Assembly: GCF_001623405.1 (NCBI RefSeq)
Contig: NZ_LUHG01000100.1
Location: forward strand, 1-64,000
Origin: Hydrotalea flava
GTDB lineage: Bacteria > Bacteroidota > Bacteroidia > Chitinophagales > Chitinophagaceae
Length of the DNA: 64,000 nt
Direction of reading: 5' to 3'
Shown: positions 1 through 7,907 of the stretch, piece after piece
Layout of the letters: every line of letters starts with the position of its first letter
How positions within the stretch are numbered: position 1 is the first letter of the stretch
The notes under the pieces: generated by a model
The model's database searches: none
Seen by the model: the letters and a program-made list of their open reading frames with translations, nothing else
What the model was told of the DNA's origin: nothing
Position numbers and translations under genes: made by a program

Positions 1-506
1 CTAAACAACTGCCACTGCTGCGGATTTTAACTGATCGTGGAACCGAATTCTGTGGCAAGCCGGAGTATCATGAGTATGAATTGTATCTTCAAATCGAAGG
101 AATAGAACACTCAAAAACGAAAGCCCGCAGCCCTCAAACCAATGGTATCTGTGAACGTTTTCATCGCACCATTCAGGAAGAATTTTATGCAGTAGCGTTC
201 AGAAAAAAAATATACACCTCCGTAGATCAAATGCAGCAGGATCTTGACCAATGGCTAAGACACTACAATGAAGAGCGGACACACTCAGGTAAATACTGCT
301 ATGGCAAAACGCCCATGCAAACTTTTATTGACAGTGTGCATTTAGCCAAAGAAAAACGTATCGATGAACTCTTGGAAAAAGACGCTAACTTTAGCATGTC
401 AGAAGAAGCGGAAGCAGGCTCTGCTGAGGAGCAACCTGCCAGGAATATTCTGACCGATGAAAATAATAAAGCGGTTGATCAAAACCCAACCACTTTTAAC
501 CAATAA
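1..506 (+). CDS. IS481-like transposase, C-terminal part (5' end outside window)
   Basis: The frame is open from the first complete codon (position 3) to the TAA at 504-506, so this is the C-terminal part of a longer protein cut by the window edge. It shows the second half of an rve-type DDE integrase core: an Asp in LTDRGTEF, then the Glu region SPQTNGICERFHRTIQEEF, then the YNEERTHSGKYCYGKTP tail typical of IS481/IS3-like transposases of Bacteroidota. The last 40 residues or so are acidic and variable. It would cut and join the ends of its own element. Whether the full protein is intact cannot be seen. The family call IS481 rather than IS3 rests on the tail motif. Confidence 0.85.
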   Translation, partial: KQLPLLRILTDRGTEFCGKPEYHEYELYLQIEGIEHSKTKARSPQTNGICERFHRTIQEEFYAVAFRKKIYTSVDQMQQDLDQWLRHYNEERTHSGKYCYGKTPMQTFIDSVHLAKEKRIDELLEKDANFSMSEEAEAGSAEEQPARNILTDENNKAVDQNPTTFNQ

Positions 507-579
507 TTTTTATCGCATATGCCTTAAAAAAACCTGCTCTAAATTTAACCGGTTGTCAGATTAAGTAGTAGCAATTACA
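1..579 (+). mobile_element. Right part of an IS481-like insertion sequence
   Basis: This is the transposase end plus about 70 bases downstream. A stretch at 555-579 starts TGTCAGATTAAG and ends in TACA; I take it as a possible right terminal repeat because IS481 elements commonly end in ...ACA. The left end lies outside the window, so neither the inverted repeat nor a target duplication can be verified. The rest of the gap to 778 is AT-rich and I see no gene in it. Confidence 0.4.
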
Positions 580-778
580 ACTAAACTGCATCAAAAATCA
601 TCCATTTAAATATCGCCAACAAAAAAATGGGTTATTAGAGATGCCCTAAATTTTAAACAGGCTCTTATTGTATCCGACTTTTCCACATATTCACACTCTT
701 TTTCTTACCGGACTATTGTATATTAAAATATTGCTTCGTAACTTAGGTTTTTAAAGATACTCTAAAAATGAGGTATGT

Positions 779-1636
779 ATGAAATCTAACACATTTCTCT
801 CAACTTCCGAGGATTTATTAGATAAAAATAAAAACAATTATAGCGAATCCTTGTATATTTTCAGTAGAAATTCTGTTCTTACTGTAGCGTGGAGTAGTTC
901 GTTACTTTTTGCTTTGTATATACTTGCCTTTTATGTAGGTTCTACAATAAAAGGTCATCCCGAAAGATGGAATCAGATTCTACCCGGCTTACACAATCCA
1001 AATAATATTACAGCAAGTAATGGACTAATGCTACATATGCTAGCTGGTGCTTTAATTTTATTGATGGGATGTCTTCAGTTTATTAGTCCGATAAGAAATA
1101 AATTTCCCGCATTTCACAGAACTATAGGTAAAGTTTATGTGTTATCTTCAATCCTTGCTGCGGTAGGTGGACTATCTTATATTCTTTTGCAAGGAACCAT
1201 TGGAGGTTTTATGATGAATGTTGGTTTCGGCTTATATGGTTTGCTTACTCTATTTGCCGGTATTAAAACCTTTTATTACGCACGTCTAAAAAAATTTGAT
1301 AAACACTGGGAATGGGCTTTAAGATTATTTGCTCTTGGCATAGCATCGTGGCTATACCGGATGTATTATGGTTTTTGGATAATTTTGGCAGGAAGATTAT
1401 GGCGTACTCCAGACTTCCAAGGATCTTTTGATATGATAATGGATTTCTTCTTTTATATACCAAATCTCATTATTATTGAATTCTATATCCGATATAAAGA
1501 CAAAAGCATCCATCCTGTTTTAAAAACAATAGTTTCTATATTATTTCTTATTACTTCCATATTTTTTAGTATAGGTACTTACTATTTTACCAAATACTAT
1601 TGGGGACCTGCTATTTTTGAATATTTGAATAATTAA
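779..1636 (+). CDS. DUF2306-like multi-pass membrane protein
   Basis: A 285-residue protein with about seven hydrophobic segments. The central part (roughly residues 80-175) carries the pattern of DUF2306 proteins: a His in LHMLAGALILLMG, then FHRTIGKVYVLSSILAAVGG, then further helices with conserved Trp and Arg near EWALRLFALGIASWLYRM. The paired His residues in membrane helices resemble heme-binding positions, but no function is established for the family. The first 35 residues are polar and cytoplasmic-looking. It sits between an IS element and two broken genes, so it may belong to an acquired block. The frame is intact, unlike its right-hand neighbours. Confidence 0.75.
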   Translation: MKSNTFLSTSEDLLDKNKNNYSESLYIFSRNSVLTVAWSSSLLFALYILAFYVGSTIKGHPERWNQILPGLHNPNNITASNGLMLHMLAGALILLMGCLQFISPIRNKFPAFHRTIGKVYVLSSILAAVGGLSYILLQGTIGGFMMNVGFGLYGLLTLFAGIKTFYYARLKKFDKHWEWALRLFALGIASWLYRMYYGFWIILAGRLWRTPDFQGSFDMIMDFFFYIPNLIIIEFYIRYKDKSIHPVLKTIVSILFLITSIFFSIGTYYFTKYYWGPAIFEYLNN

Positions 1637-1664
1637 AGGAATAAAGAGAGAACAACATTATACT

Positions 1665-1899
1665 ATGAAAATATTCATTACCGGCGGAACAGGTTACTAC
1701 CAGGAAAAAGGCAAAGCGAAAAGGATCATTCACAAAGGGGATGTGATCACATGTCCCCCCTAATGGTCCTCCTCATTGGCATGGTGCAAGTCGCGATAAT
1801 GAATTGATTCAACTGACAATAACGAATACGCAAAAAGGTTCAACAGTATGGTTGGCTCCTGTGACTGATGAGGAATATAACAGTGAAGTAAAGAATTAA
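1665..1899 (+). pseudogene. Truncated, frameshifted cupin-domain relic with a foreign-looking N-terminus
   Basis: The frame starts MKIFITGGTGY, which is how NmrA/epimerase-type NAD(P)-binding proteins begin, and runs directly into a cupin C-terminus (YYQEKGKAKRIIHKGDV). It stops at TAA 1761-1763, straight after a run of six C (1755-1760). Removing one C restores the cupin reading (CPPNGPPHWHGASRDNEL, ending in WLAPVTDEEYN) down to a TAA at 1897-1899. So there are two lesions: loss of the cupin N-terminal half, possibly by recombination at the shared ITGGTG-coding sequence, and a one-base insertion in a homopolymer. A sequencing error could explain the second lesion but not the first. Confidence 0.75.
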
Positions 1900-1943
1900 G
1901 TGATAATCTTCATGATAGAAGATATTAATAATCCAAGCGTAGT

Positions 1944-2696
1944 ATGGAAAGTAATAACAATATTGAGGGGAAAGTGATAGTTATTACAGGAGCAAGCAGT
2001 GGGCTCGGTGAAGCCGCCGCAAGGCACCTTTCCGAACGGAGAGCAATTGTCATATTAGGTGCAGGGCGTGTCAACCGCATCCGGTCTTTGGCAGACGAAT
2101 TAACAAATAAAGGTGCTAAGGCGCTTGCAATCATGACAGATGTTACAAAGTATGAACAGGTGAAGGCATTGGCGGATACAGCTGTTGTAACATTTGGCCG
2201 AATTGATATTATTCTCAACAATATCGGTCTGATGCCACATTCACCATTAGATCGTTTGAAGATTGACGAATGGAACCAGATGATAGACATGAACATCAAA
2301 GGTGTATTATACAGGATTGCGGCAGCGCTCCCGTATATGCAGCAACAAAAATCCGGGCATATCATTAATGTATCTTCTGTAGCCGGTCATTAAGTTCGCC
2401 CGAATGGTGTGGTGTACGCAGCTACCAAACATGCTGTGAGAGTCATTTCCGAAGGACTGCGGATGGAAGTGAAGCCATACAATATTCGCACCACCATCAT
2501 CTCACGCGGTGCGATCGATACCGAGTTGCCTGATAGCATTAGCGAACAAGATATAGCCAAAGGCATAAAAGACTTCAACGAGAATTATGCAATTCCAGCA
2601 AACTCCTTTGCCCGGGCTGTTGCATTTGCTATTAGTCAGCCAGAGGACGTAGACATCAACGAAATTTTGTTTAGACCCACCAAACAGGAGTTGTAA
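1944..2696 (+). pseudogene. Short-chain dehydrogenase/reductase interrupted by one in-frame stop
   Basis: Two open stretches in one reading frame (1944-2393 and 2394-2696) together make a full-length classical SDR of about 250 residues. The first part carries the NAD(P)-binding TGASSGLG, a NNIG (usually NNAG) motif and the catalytic-Ser region INVSSVAG. The second part carries the YAATK catalytic Tyr/Lys motif and the C-terminal region. They are separated only by TAA at 2391-2393, at a position where relatives usually have Lys ([11 protein letters not shown]-like), so a single base change is the simplest cause. Unless the stop is read through or is a sequencing error, the product lacks the catalytic Tyr and Lys. 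Substrate unknown. Confidence 0.85.
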
Positions 2697-3214
2697 ACAG
2701 AATGCTATAGATTTTGTATGCTTCCCTAAATTCGGCCGGTAAGATTAGAGTTAACAACAAGACTTGAAGACCCGGGAAACAGAGAATTTTGAAATGCATC
2801 GAAAATGTATTTCTTCAGGCAGGAATTGTTACAGCATATGCACCACCTGAACCATGTTGAATGAAACAGGCCAATCCCGCCAGGGTTTCTCCTGTTTTGT
2901 CATAAAAATCAATGAGCGTTTTGTGTTGTGTGTTTTTTAAAGCAATCATAGTGCATGGCATTTTAATGGTTAAAATTTTATTTTAAAATTTCCCCAATGA
3001 TCTGCGGGCAAATTGCCCAACCGGTGTTATATGCCATTTCCTGATATGCGCTCAGTTGTTTTATCTACCGGTTATTATTTACAACCCTTGCAGGCTCCTC
3101 ATTTAATCTTCTCTCTGTTTTACGCTTTTTTTGAATAGGAAGCAATTTTTTGCCAGCCCTTATTTTTAAGCCGCTTTAAGAAAGCATTTATTGTGGGGTG
3201 GCACGAATACCAGT
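2697..3214. other. Gap of about 520 bases with no convincing large gene
   Basis: Apart from the possible 48-codon minus-strand frame at 2815-2961, I see only AT-rich sequence, including a run of A/T between 2961 and 2992. No RNA gene or repeat is recognisable before the terminator and tRNA-Pro that follow. Confidence 0.5.
2815..2961 (-). CDS. Possible small protein, 48 residues, unknown
   Basis: On the minus strand an ATG at 2961 opens a 48-residue frame that closes with TGA at 2815, preceded by an in-frame stop. The product starts MPCTMIALKN, contains IDFYDKTGETLAG and ends in GSGGAYAVTIPA. The balanced, protein-like composition stands out from the AT-rich surroundings. I do not recognise the family. 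A second ATG four codons downstream is an alternative start. No TAnnTTTG box is obvious. It could equally be a fragment left behind in this decaying region. Confidence 0.3.
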   Translation of the reverse strand: MPCTMIALKNTQHKTLIDFYDKTGETLAGLACFIQHGSGGAYAVTIPA

Positions 3215-3248
3215 TAAAAAGCCCGCCTTTGCTGAAACTATGGCGGGC
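3215..3248 (-). terminator. Intrinsic terminator after tRNA-Pro
   Basis: Read on the minus strand, GCCCGCC (3241-3247 region) pairs with GGCGGGC (3221-3227), with a loop of about 13 bases, and is followed by a run of T. It lies directly 3' of the tRNA. Confidence 0.85.
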
Positions 3249-3249
3249 G

Positions 3250-3326
3250 TGGTCGGGATGACTGGATTCGAACCAGCGGCCTCTTCGTCCCGAACGAAGC
3301 GCGCTACCGGGCTGCGCTACATCCCG
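3250..3326 (-). tRNA. tRNA-Pro (anticodon CGG)
   Basis: The minus-strand sequence folds as a tRNA: acceptor stem CGGGATG/CATCCCG, D arm, anticodon stem CTTCG/CGAAG with loop TTCGGGA (anticodon CGG), and a T arm with GGTTCGAATCC. Discriminator A is followed by an encoded CCA (3250-3252). It is 77 nt including CCA. Confidence 0.95.
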
Positions 3327-3476
3327 TAACATTCCATTTTAAATAAGCGCCGTAAAAATACAAACAAAACGCTATTTTAGAAAAGAAGCTGAAGCATGTT
3401 TTGTGATCTACCCTATTAATAGGTATTGCTTTCAAAATTATCTTTCTCTTGCCAACCTTCTTATCTTTACCCGGTA

Positions 3477-4592
3477 ATGAAATACTATATTATTGCAGGA
3501 GAAGCCAGTGGCGATTTACATGGCAGTAACCTGATAAAAGAATTACATCATATTGATACCGCAGCAAACATTCGATGCTGGGGCGGCGATTTAATGCAAC
3601 AGGCCGGCGCAACATTGGTAAAACATTATCGCGACCTGGCTTTTATGGGCTTTGCAGAAGTCATTAAAAACCTGCCTGCCATTTTTAAAAATATTGCTTT
3701 TTGTAAACAGGATATTTTGAATTATCAACCCAATGTACTGGTGTTAATTGATTATCCGGGTTTTAATTTGCGTATTTCTAAATGGGCTAAAACTAAAAAT
3801 ATTAAAGTAGTTTACTATATTTCTCCACAGGTATGGGCATGGAAGGAAAATAGGGTAAAAGAAATGAAACAATCCATAGACAAAATGTTGGTCATCCTGC
3901 CGTTTGAAAAAGATTATTATCAACATAAATGGCATTGGGATGTTGAATATGTAGGCCACCCACTGGTAGATGTAATTGAACAATATCAAAAAAATGCACC
4001 GCAAAAAATTACGGCCAATAAGCCCATTATTGCCATTTTACCCGGCAGCCGTAAACAAGAAATTGCCGTTAAACTACCCGTGATGCTACAGGTAGCTGCG
4101 CATTTTCCGGAATATGAATTTAAGGTGGCGCAAGCACCGGGACAAGAAGATGCTTTTTATACGCCATTTTTAGCCCCTTATCAAAATGTTTCTATTGTTA
4201 AAAACAATACCTACGGTTTGTTATGCAGTGCTAAAGCCGCATTGGTTACCAGTGGTACTGCTACTTTAGAAACCGCTTTATTTGGTGTGCCGGAAGTAGT
4301 ATGCTACAAAGGCAGCGCTATTAGTTTTGCTATTGCCAAACGAATAGTGAAGATAAAATATATTTGTTTAGTGAATTTGATAATGGATAAGCCGGTAGTA
4401 AAAGAATTGATACAACAAGATATGACCGTTACAAACATTATTAATGAACTGACTGCACTTTTAACCGATGAGGTGAAACTACAAGCCCTGAAAAAAGATT
4501 ATGCAGCATTGAAAACCTTGCTGCAGGCAGGCGGACATGCATCCTTCAAAGCCGCAAACCGGGTTTTTGAAACGGCACAAAAAGCTGAATAA
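3477..4592 (+). CDS. lpxB: Lipid-A-disaccharide synthase
   Basis: LpxB (GT19) joins UDP-2,3-diacylglucosamine and lipid X to form the lipid A disaccharide at the inner membrane. The protein begins MKYYIIAGEASGDLHG, the family's N-terminal glycine-rich motif, and shows YYISPQVWAWKENRV near residue 110, EYVGHPLVD near 160 and ILPGSRKQEI near 190, then VTSGTATLETALF of the nucleotide-sugar domain. At 371 residues it matches the usual length. I chose ATG 3477 over an upstream ATG at 3426 because the family starts just before the GEASGD motif. It follows the divergently read tRNA-Pro and looks monocistronic. Confidence 0.95.
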   Translation: MKYYIIAGEASGDLHGSNLIKELHHIDTAANIRCWGGDLMQQAGATLVKHYRDLAFMGFAEVIKNLPAIFKNIAFCKQDILNYQPNVLVLIDYPGFNLRISKWAKTKNIKVVYYISPQVWAWKENRVKEMKQSIDKMLVILPFEKDYYQHKWHWDVEYVGHPLVDVIEQYQKNAPQKITANKPIIAILPGSRKQEIAVKLPVMLQVAAHFPEYEFKVAQAPGQEDAFYTPFLAPYQNVSIVKNNTYGLLCSAKAALVTSGTATLETALFGVPEVVCYKGSAISFAIAKRIVKIKYICLVNLIMDKPVVKELIQQDMTVTNIINELTALLTDEVKLQALKKDYAALKTLLQAGGHASFKAANRVFETAQKAE

Positions 4593-4662
4593 TGTGCTAA
4601 ACGTACAAGTGTGCAACGCAACAGCAGCTACATAGTAGCACTATTGCCGGTTACATAACTAC

Positions 4663-4845
4663 CTACCCTTTGTGTATGAGAGGTATAATAACCAGTTTAA
4701 ACAGCATGATAATGAGCGCTACAATAAACATGAGCAATGAAATTCGGTTCATGCCATGCATATATTTTAAGTAGGTGGTACGCGGTTGATTGGGATCGCG
4801 TTTTTTGATGAACAGGTATTGTAATATTTGATTCCAGATGCCCAT
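4663..4845 (-). CDS. DUF6728-like small membrane protein
   Basis: A 60-residue protein with a short amphipathic start (MGIWNQILQYLFIKKRDPNQP), a YLKYMHGMNRIS stretch and one C-terminal membrane helix (about residues 36-56). This layout matches the small Bacteroidota family annotated as DUF6728; the match is from memory of the pattern. Function unknown. It lies 42 bases downstream of the alkaline-phosphatase-family gene on the same strand and may be co-transcribed with it. Confidence 0.65.
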   Translation of the reverse strand: MGIWNQILQYLFIKKRDPNQPRTTYLKYMHGMNRISLLMFIVALIIMLFKLVIIPLIHKG

Positions 4846-4887
4846 AAGTTTTTTTTATTGAAACAAGCAGATGCCTGTTTTGTTGAT

Positions 4888-6156
4888 TTATTGTTTTAAA
4901 ATGGGTGCTAAAACTTTTAATTGCCCGTCAATCGCATCACTTTGATACTGCAAACCCAGCACTTTTGCAATTAATGGATATACATGTATATTTTCGAAAC
5001 CATGAATGGTATAATGCTGTTTAAAAGCCGGCCCCCATGCATAAAATGTAGCCCTCATTTCAGGCATATTATTATCATATCCATGTTTGCCGGGAGTAAT
5101 TTTCCCGGAACCTAAATTAAATACTTTTGGAAAATGTGGTACCAATAAAATATCGCCCACCCGATTATAATAATCGTTAGATTGGTTGTAGTGCCAGCGT
5201 TCGGGTATTTCGTTGGCTAAATACACACTAAAATCTTTCGCCTGCATTTTTAATTTTTGGTAAGTAGGTAAAATAGCTGCCTTGTTTTTAGCGTACAAAT
5301 GCAATAACATATCGCTGCGGGGAATGATAAAATTATTGGTATCAATGGCAGAAGGAAGCGGTATAGTGTTGTTTACATCAACATCGGCCATGCCATGATC
5401 TGATAAAAAAATATAATTTAACGGCAGGTTTAAAGGGGCAATAGCAGTATTTAATTTGGCAATGGCTTCATCTACAAAATGAACAGCCTCGTCAGTTTGC
5501 TTGCTATTTACGCCAAACATATGCTCTGCATGGTCAACTTCCGGCAAATAAAATGATATAAAGTGAGGGCGCTTTTCAGGAGGCAATTGCAACCAATTTT
5601 TTACCACATCAACACGTTCATCAATTCCAATTTTATCATTGTAAATATAATAGTAGGTAGGTCTTACCCCTTGAATAGCTGCTTCAGAAGCTACCCAGTA
5701 AAAACTGGCAGTAAGCATTTGTTGTTGCTCGGCCAATACCCACAATGGTGTGCCACCATACCAGGAGCTATCTGCCACTGCTTTTTTATTGCCCATGGTG
5801 TACAACTGGCCTTTGTTAACATCGTAAAAACTATTATCAACCAATCCGTTATGAGCAGGATACATACCTGTAAGAATCGCATAATGGTTGGGAAAAGTTA
5901 AAGAGGGATAAACAGGCTTCATATACTCGGCCTGTACCCCTGCCGTACGAAACTGCTGTAAATGCATGGCTTGAAAACTATCGGCTAAATCGTACCGAAA
6001 CCCATCGGCAGAGATAAGAATTACATAAGGTTTTTGCTGTTGTTCGGCACTGTTTATCCTGCCTGGCACTATGTGTTGAAGGGTATCTTGTGCCAACAAC
6101 TGTTGCATGAATAGCCAACAAAATAAACGAAGTGTTATTTTATATATCTGTTTCAT
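4888..6156 (-). CDS. Exported nucleotide pyrophosphatase/phosphodiesterase-like protein (alkaline phosphatase superfamily)
   Basis: A 422-residue protein with a signal peptide (hydrophobic stretch ending in LLAQ near residue 22). The metal/nucleophile region reads ISADGFRYDLADSF, then PSLTFPNHYAILTGMYPAHNG, in which the Thr of LTFPNHY is the expected nucleophile of the NPP family. Further metal ligands are seen in DHAEHMFG and FLSDHGMADV, and HGYDN near the C-terminus. The enzyme should hydrolyse phosphodiester or pyrophosphate bonds of nucleotides or lipids in the periplasm; the substrate cannot be told from sequence. Its stop is about 40 bases from the DUF6728 start. Confidence 0.88.
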   Translation of the reverse strand: MKQIYKITLRLFCWLFMQQLLAQDTLQHIVPGRINSAEQQQKPYVILISADGFRYDLADSFQAMHLQQFRTAGVQAEYMKPVYPSLTFPNHYAILTGMYPAHNGLVDNSFYDVNKGQLYTMGNKKAVADSSWYGGTPLWVLAEQQQMLTASFYWVASEAAIQGVRPTYYYIYNDKIGIDERVDVVKNWLQLPPEKRPHFISFYLPEVDHAEHMFGVNSKQTDEAVHFVDEAIAKLNTAIAPLNLPLNYIFLSDHGMADVDVNNTIPLPSAIDTNNFIIPRSDMLLHLYAKNKAAILPTYQKLKMQAKDFSVYLANEIPERWHYNQSNDYYNRVGDILLVPHFPKVFNLGSGKITPGKHGYDNNMPEMRATFYAWGPAFKQHYTIHGFENIHVYPLIAKVLGLQYQSDAIDGQLKVLAPILKQ

Positions 6157-6195
6157 ATATTAAGAAAAAATTTGTTGATAACAAATCATGTTTAT

Positions 6196-7233
6196 TCAGC
6201 CCATATTCGGATGCATTTCATCCTTCATCCACTGTTTCAAAGAACGGGTAATTTGTTCGGTTTCAATAATAAAGCCATCATGCCCAAAAGCCGAATCAAT
6301 TTTAACCAAAGTAGCATTGGGCATATGTTGCGCCATAAATTGCTGCTCTGCAACCGGGCATAAAATATCGCTGGTAATGCCCATAATTAAGGTTGGAGTT
6401 TTGAGTTGCTGCAATACACGGACTAAATCTCCTCCCCTGCCTCTGGCTAAATGATGGCTATCCATTGCTTTGGTTAATAGCCAGTAACTATACGCATTGA
6501 AACGATTCACCAATTTATCGCCCTGATAATGAAGGTAAGAAGATGCTTTAAAATGGTCTATTTTTTCAGGATCAGGGTCAGTTTGTTTTTGCTGAAAAGT
6601 ATCATAATTGCGATAGGTAAGCATACCAATGGCTCTGGCGGCTTTTAAACCCTTTGCACCTGCCTGAGGATGTGCTTGTTGCCAGGTGCAGTCGGCTTCA
6701 ATGGCTAAGCGCTGAGCGGTATGTACGGCAACGCCCCAGGCACTTTCAGAAGGTGAGGTGGCAATTAAAAATAAACGTTGCACTACGGCAGGCTCTATTA
6801 CGGCCCATTCTAAAGCCTGATATCCGCCCATGCTACCACCCATTAATAAATGGATAGATGTAATACCCAAATGCTTGCGCAATAAGATATGTGCCTGTAC
6901 CATATCGCGAATGGTAATGCCCGGAAATGTTCCGTAATAAGGTTGTTGTGTAACCGGATTAATGCTTAAAGGACCTGTTGTACCATAACAGGAGCCAATA
7001 ATATTAGCCCCTACAATAAAATATTTTTCCGGATCAATAAAACAGCCCTCACCTACCAAACCCTTCCACCAGGCAGCTGCATCGGCATTGGCTGTTAAAG
7101 CATGGCAAACCCATACCACATTATTTTTTGCTGCATTGAGCGTGCCATAAGTGGTATAAGCAATGGTTATGCCGGGCAATACAGATCCATTCTCTACTTT
7201 AAAATCATCCTGGTATTCAAAAAGTTGCGTCAT
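6196..7233 (-). CDS. metX: Homoserine O-acyltransferase (MetX type)
   Basis: MetX acylates homoserine from acyl-CoA in methionine synthesis. It is an alpha/beta-hydrolase-fold protein: CHALTANADAAAWW near residue 43, the nucleophile elbow GGSMGG (Ser134), and a C-terminal catalytic Asp/His region with DSAFGHDGFIIE. Most MetX proteins use acetyl-CoA; the acyl donor here is not provable. I prefer ATG 7233 (345 residues) over an upstream ATG at 7266, because the extra 11 residues (MLILLLKPGIN) are not family-like. It is divergent from the OsmC-like gene, with metZ next along. No SAM riboswitch is visible in the 67-base leader. Confidence 0.9.
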   Translation of the reverse strand: MTQLFEYQDDFKVENGSVLPGITIAYTTYGTLNAAKNNVVWVCHALTANADAAAWWKGLVGEGCFIDPEKYFIVGANIIGSCYGTTGPLSINPVTQQPYYGTFPGITIRDMVQAHILLRKHLGITSIHLLMGGSMGGYQALEWAVIEPAVVQRLFLIATSPSESAWGVAVHTAQRLAIEADCTWQQAHPQAGAKGLKAARAIGMLTYRNYDTFQQKQTDPDPEKIDHFKASSYLHYQGDKLVNRFNAYSYWLLTKAMDSHHLARGRGGDLVRVLQQLKTPTLIMGITSDILCPVAEQQFMAQHMPNATLVKIDSAFGHDGFIIETEQITRSLKQWMKDEMHPNMG

Positions 7234-7276
7234 ATTAATTCCGGGTTTCAACAGCAAAATAAGCACATGATTAAAT

Positions 7277-7284
7277 TACATTTG
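7277..7284 (+). promoter_or_regulatory. TAnnTTTG -7 box for the OsmC-like gene
   Basis: TACATTTG matches the Bacteroidota -7 consensus TAnnTTTG and lies 16 bases before the ATG at 7301. No clear -33 TTTG element is seen. Confidence 0.5.
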
Positions 7285-7300
7285 CAGAAATCTTTTACAA

Positions 7301-7726
7301 ATGACAACAATTGAAGTGAAAAGAATAGATGATGCCTATGCTTTTGTGGGTACAGACAGTAATGGACACACCATCAGAACAGATGGTGCTGTTGAAATTG
7401 GCGGACACAACAGCGGTTTTAGGCCCATGCAAACCCTGTTAATGGGTTTAGGCGGATGCAGTGGCGTTGATATTGTTTCTATTTTAAAAAAACAAAGGCA
7501 GGAAATTAATGATTTTACCATGACCATTCAGGCCGAACGTGAGCAGGGTAAAGAACCGGCTTTATGGAAATATGTACACATTCACTTTGTTTTTAAGGGA
7601 ACTGTTGATGCAGAAAAGATCAAAAAAGCATGTGCCCTTTCTATAGATAAATACTGCTCGGTTGCTGCCACCTTAAGAGCAGCCGGGTGCACCATTGAAT
7701 GGGATGCTGAAGTAATAGCAGATTAA
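7301..7726 (+). CDS. OsmC-family protein
   Basis: A 141-residue OsmC/Ohr-fold protein. The two conserved cysteines of the family are present: Cys53 in LGGCSGVD and Cys119 in DKYCSVAATL, along with the N-terminal GGHNSGFRPMQTLL motif. Members reduce organic hydroperoxides or are uncharacterised thiol proteins; the YhfA-like subgroup fits better than true Ohr, but this is tentative. It lies between metX (divergent) and metZ (same strand, 181 bases downstream), which hints at a link to sulfur metabolism but does not prove one. Confidence 0.85.
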   Translation: MTTIEVKRIDDAYAFVGTDSNGHTIRTDGAVEIGGHNSGFRPMQTLLMGLGGCSGVDIVSILKKQRQEINDFTMTIQAEREQGKEPALWKYVHIHFVFKGTVDAEKIKKACALSIDKYCSVAATLRAAGCTIEWDAEVIAD

Positions 7727-7907
7727 GGTATTGTGCTATTAAAATCAGTTTTCGTTTGAAACTCATGGCTAATGGTGTTTCAGTAAACGCTGTATAACTA
7801 ATGGCTGTTGAGCCAGGTTTATTGAAACCTATTCCCAGTAAGCTTTTCAGAGCTTAATAGAACAACGCGTTAGCAGATTAATGTTTTTAAATTAAAAAAT
7901 GTAGGTT

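Noticed and set aside
1925-2365. 146-codon minus-strand frame opposite the SDR relic
   Set aside because: It is antisense to clear SDR motifs and has no family resemblance.
3120-3332. 70-codon minus-strand frame across the tRNA-Pro gene
   Set aside because: It reads through the tRNA and its terminator; the MLRDVAQPGSALRSG start is a well-known false protein caused by tRNA-Pro.
7234-7300. SAM riboswitch upstream of metX, metZ or metK
   Set aside because: I looked for the SAM-I core (K-turn and GGCNAACC-like elements) in 7234-7300, 7727-7907 and 50711-50805 and saw none; two of the leaders are too short.
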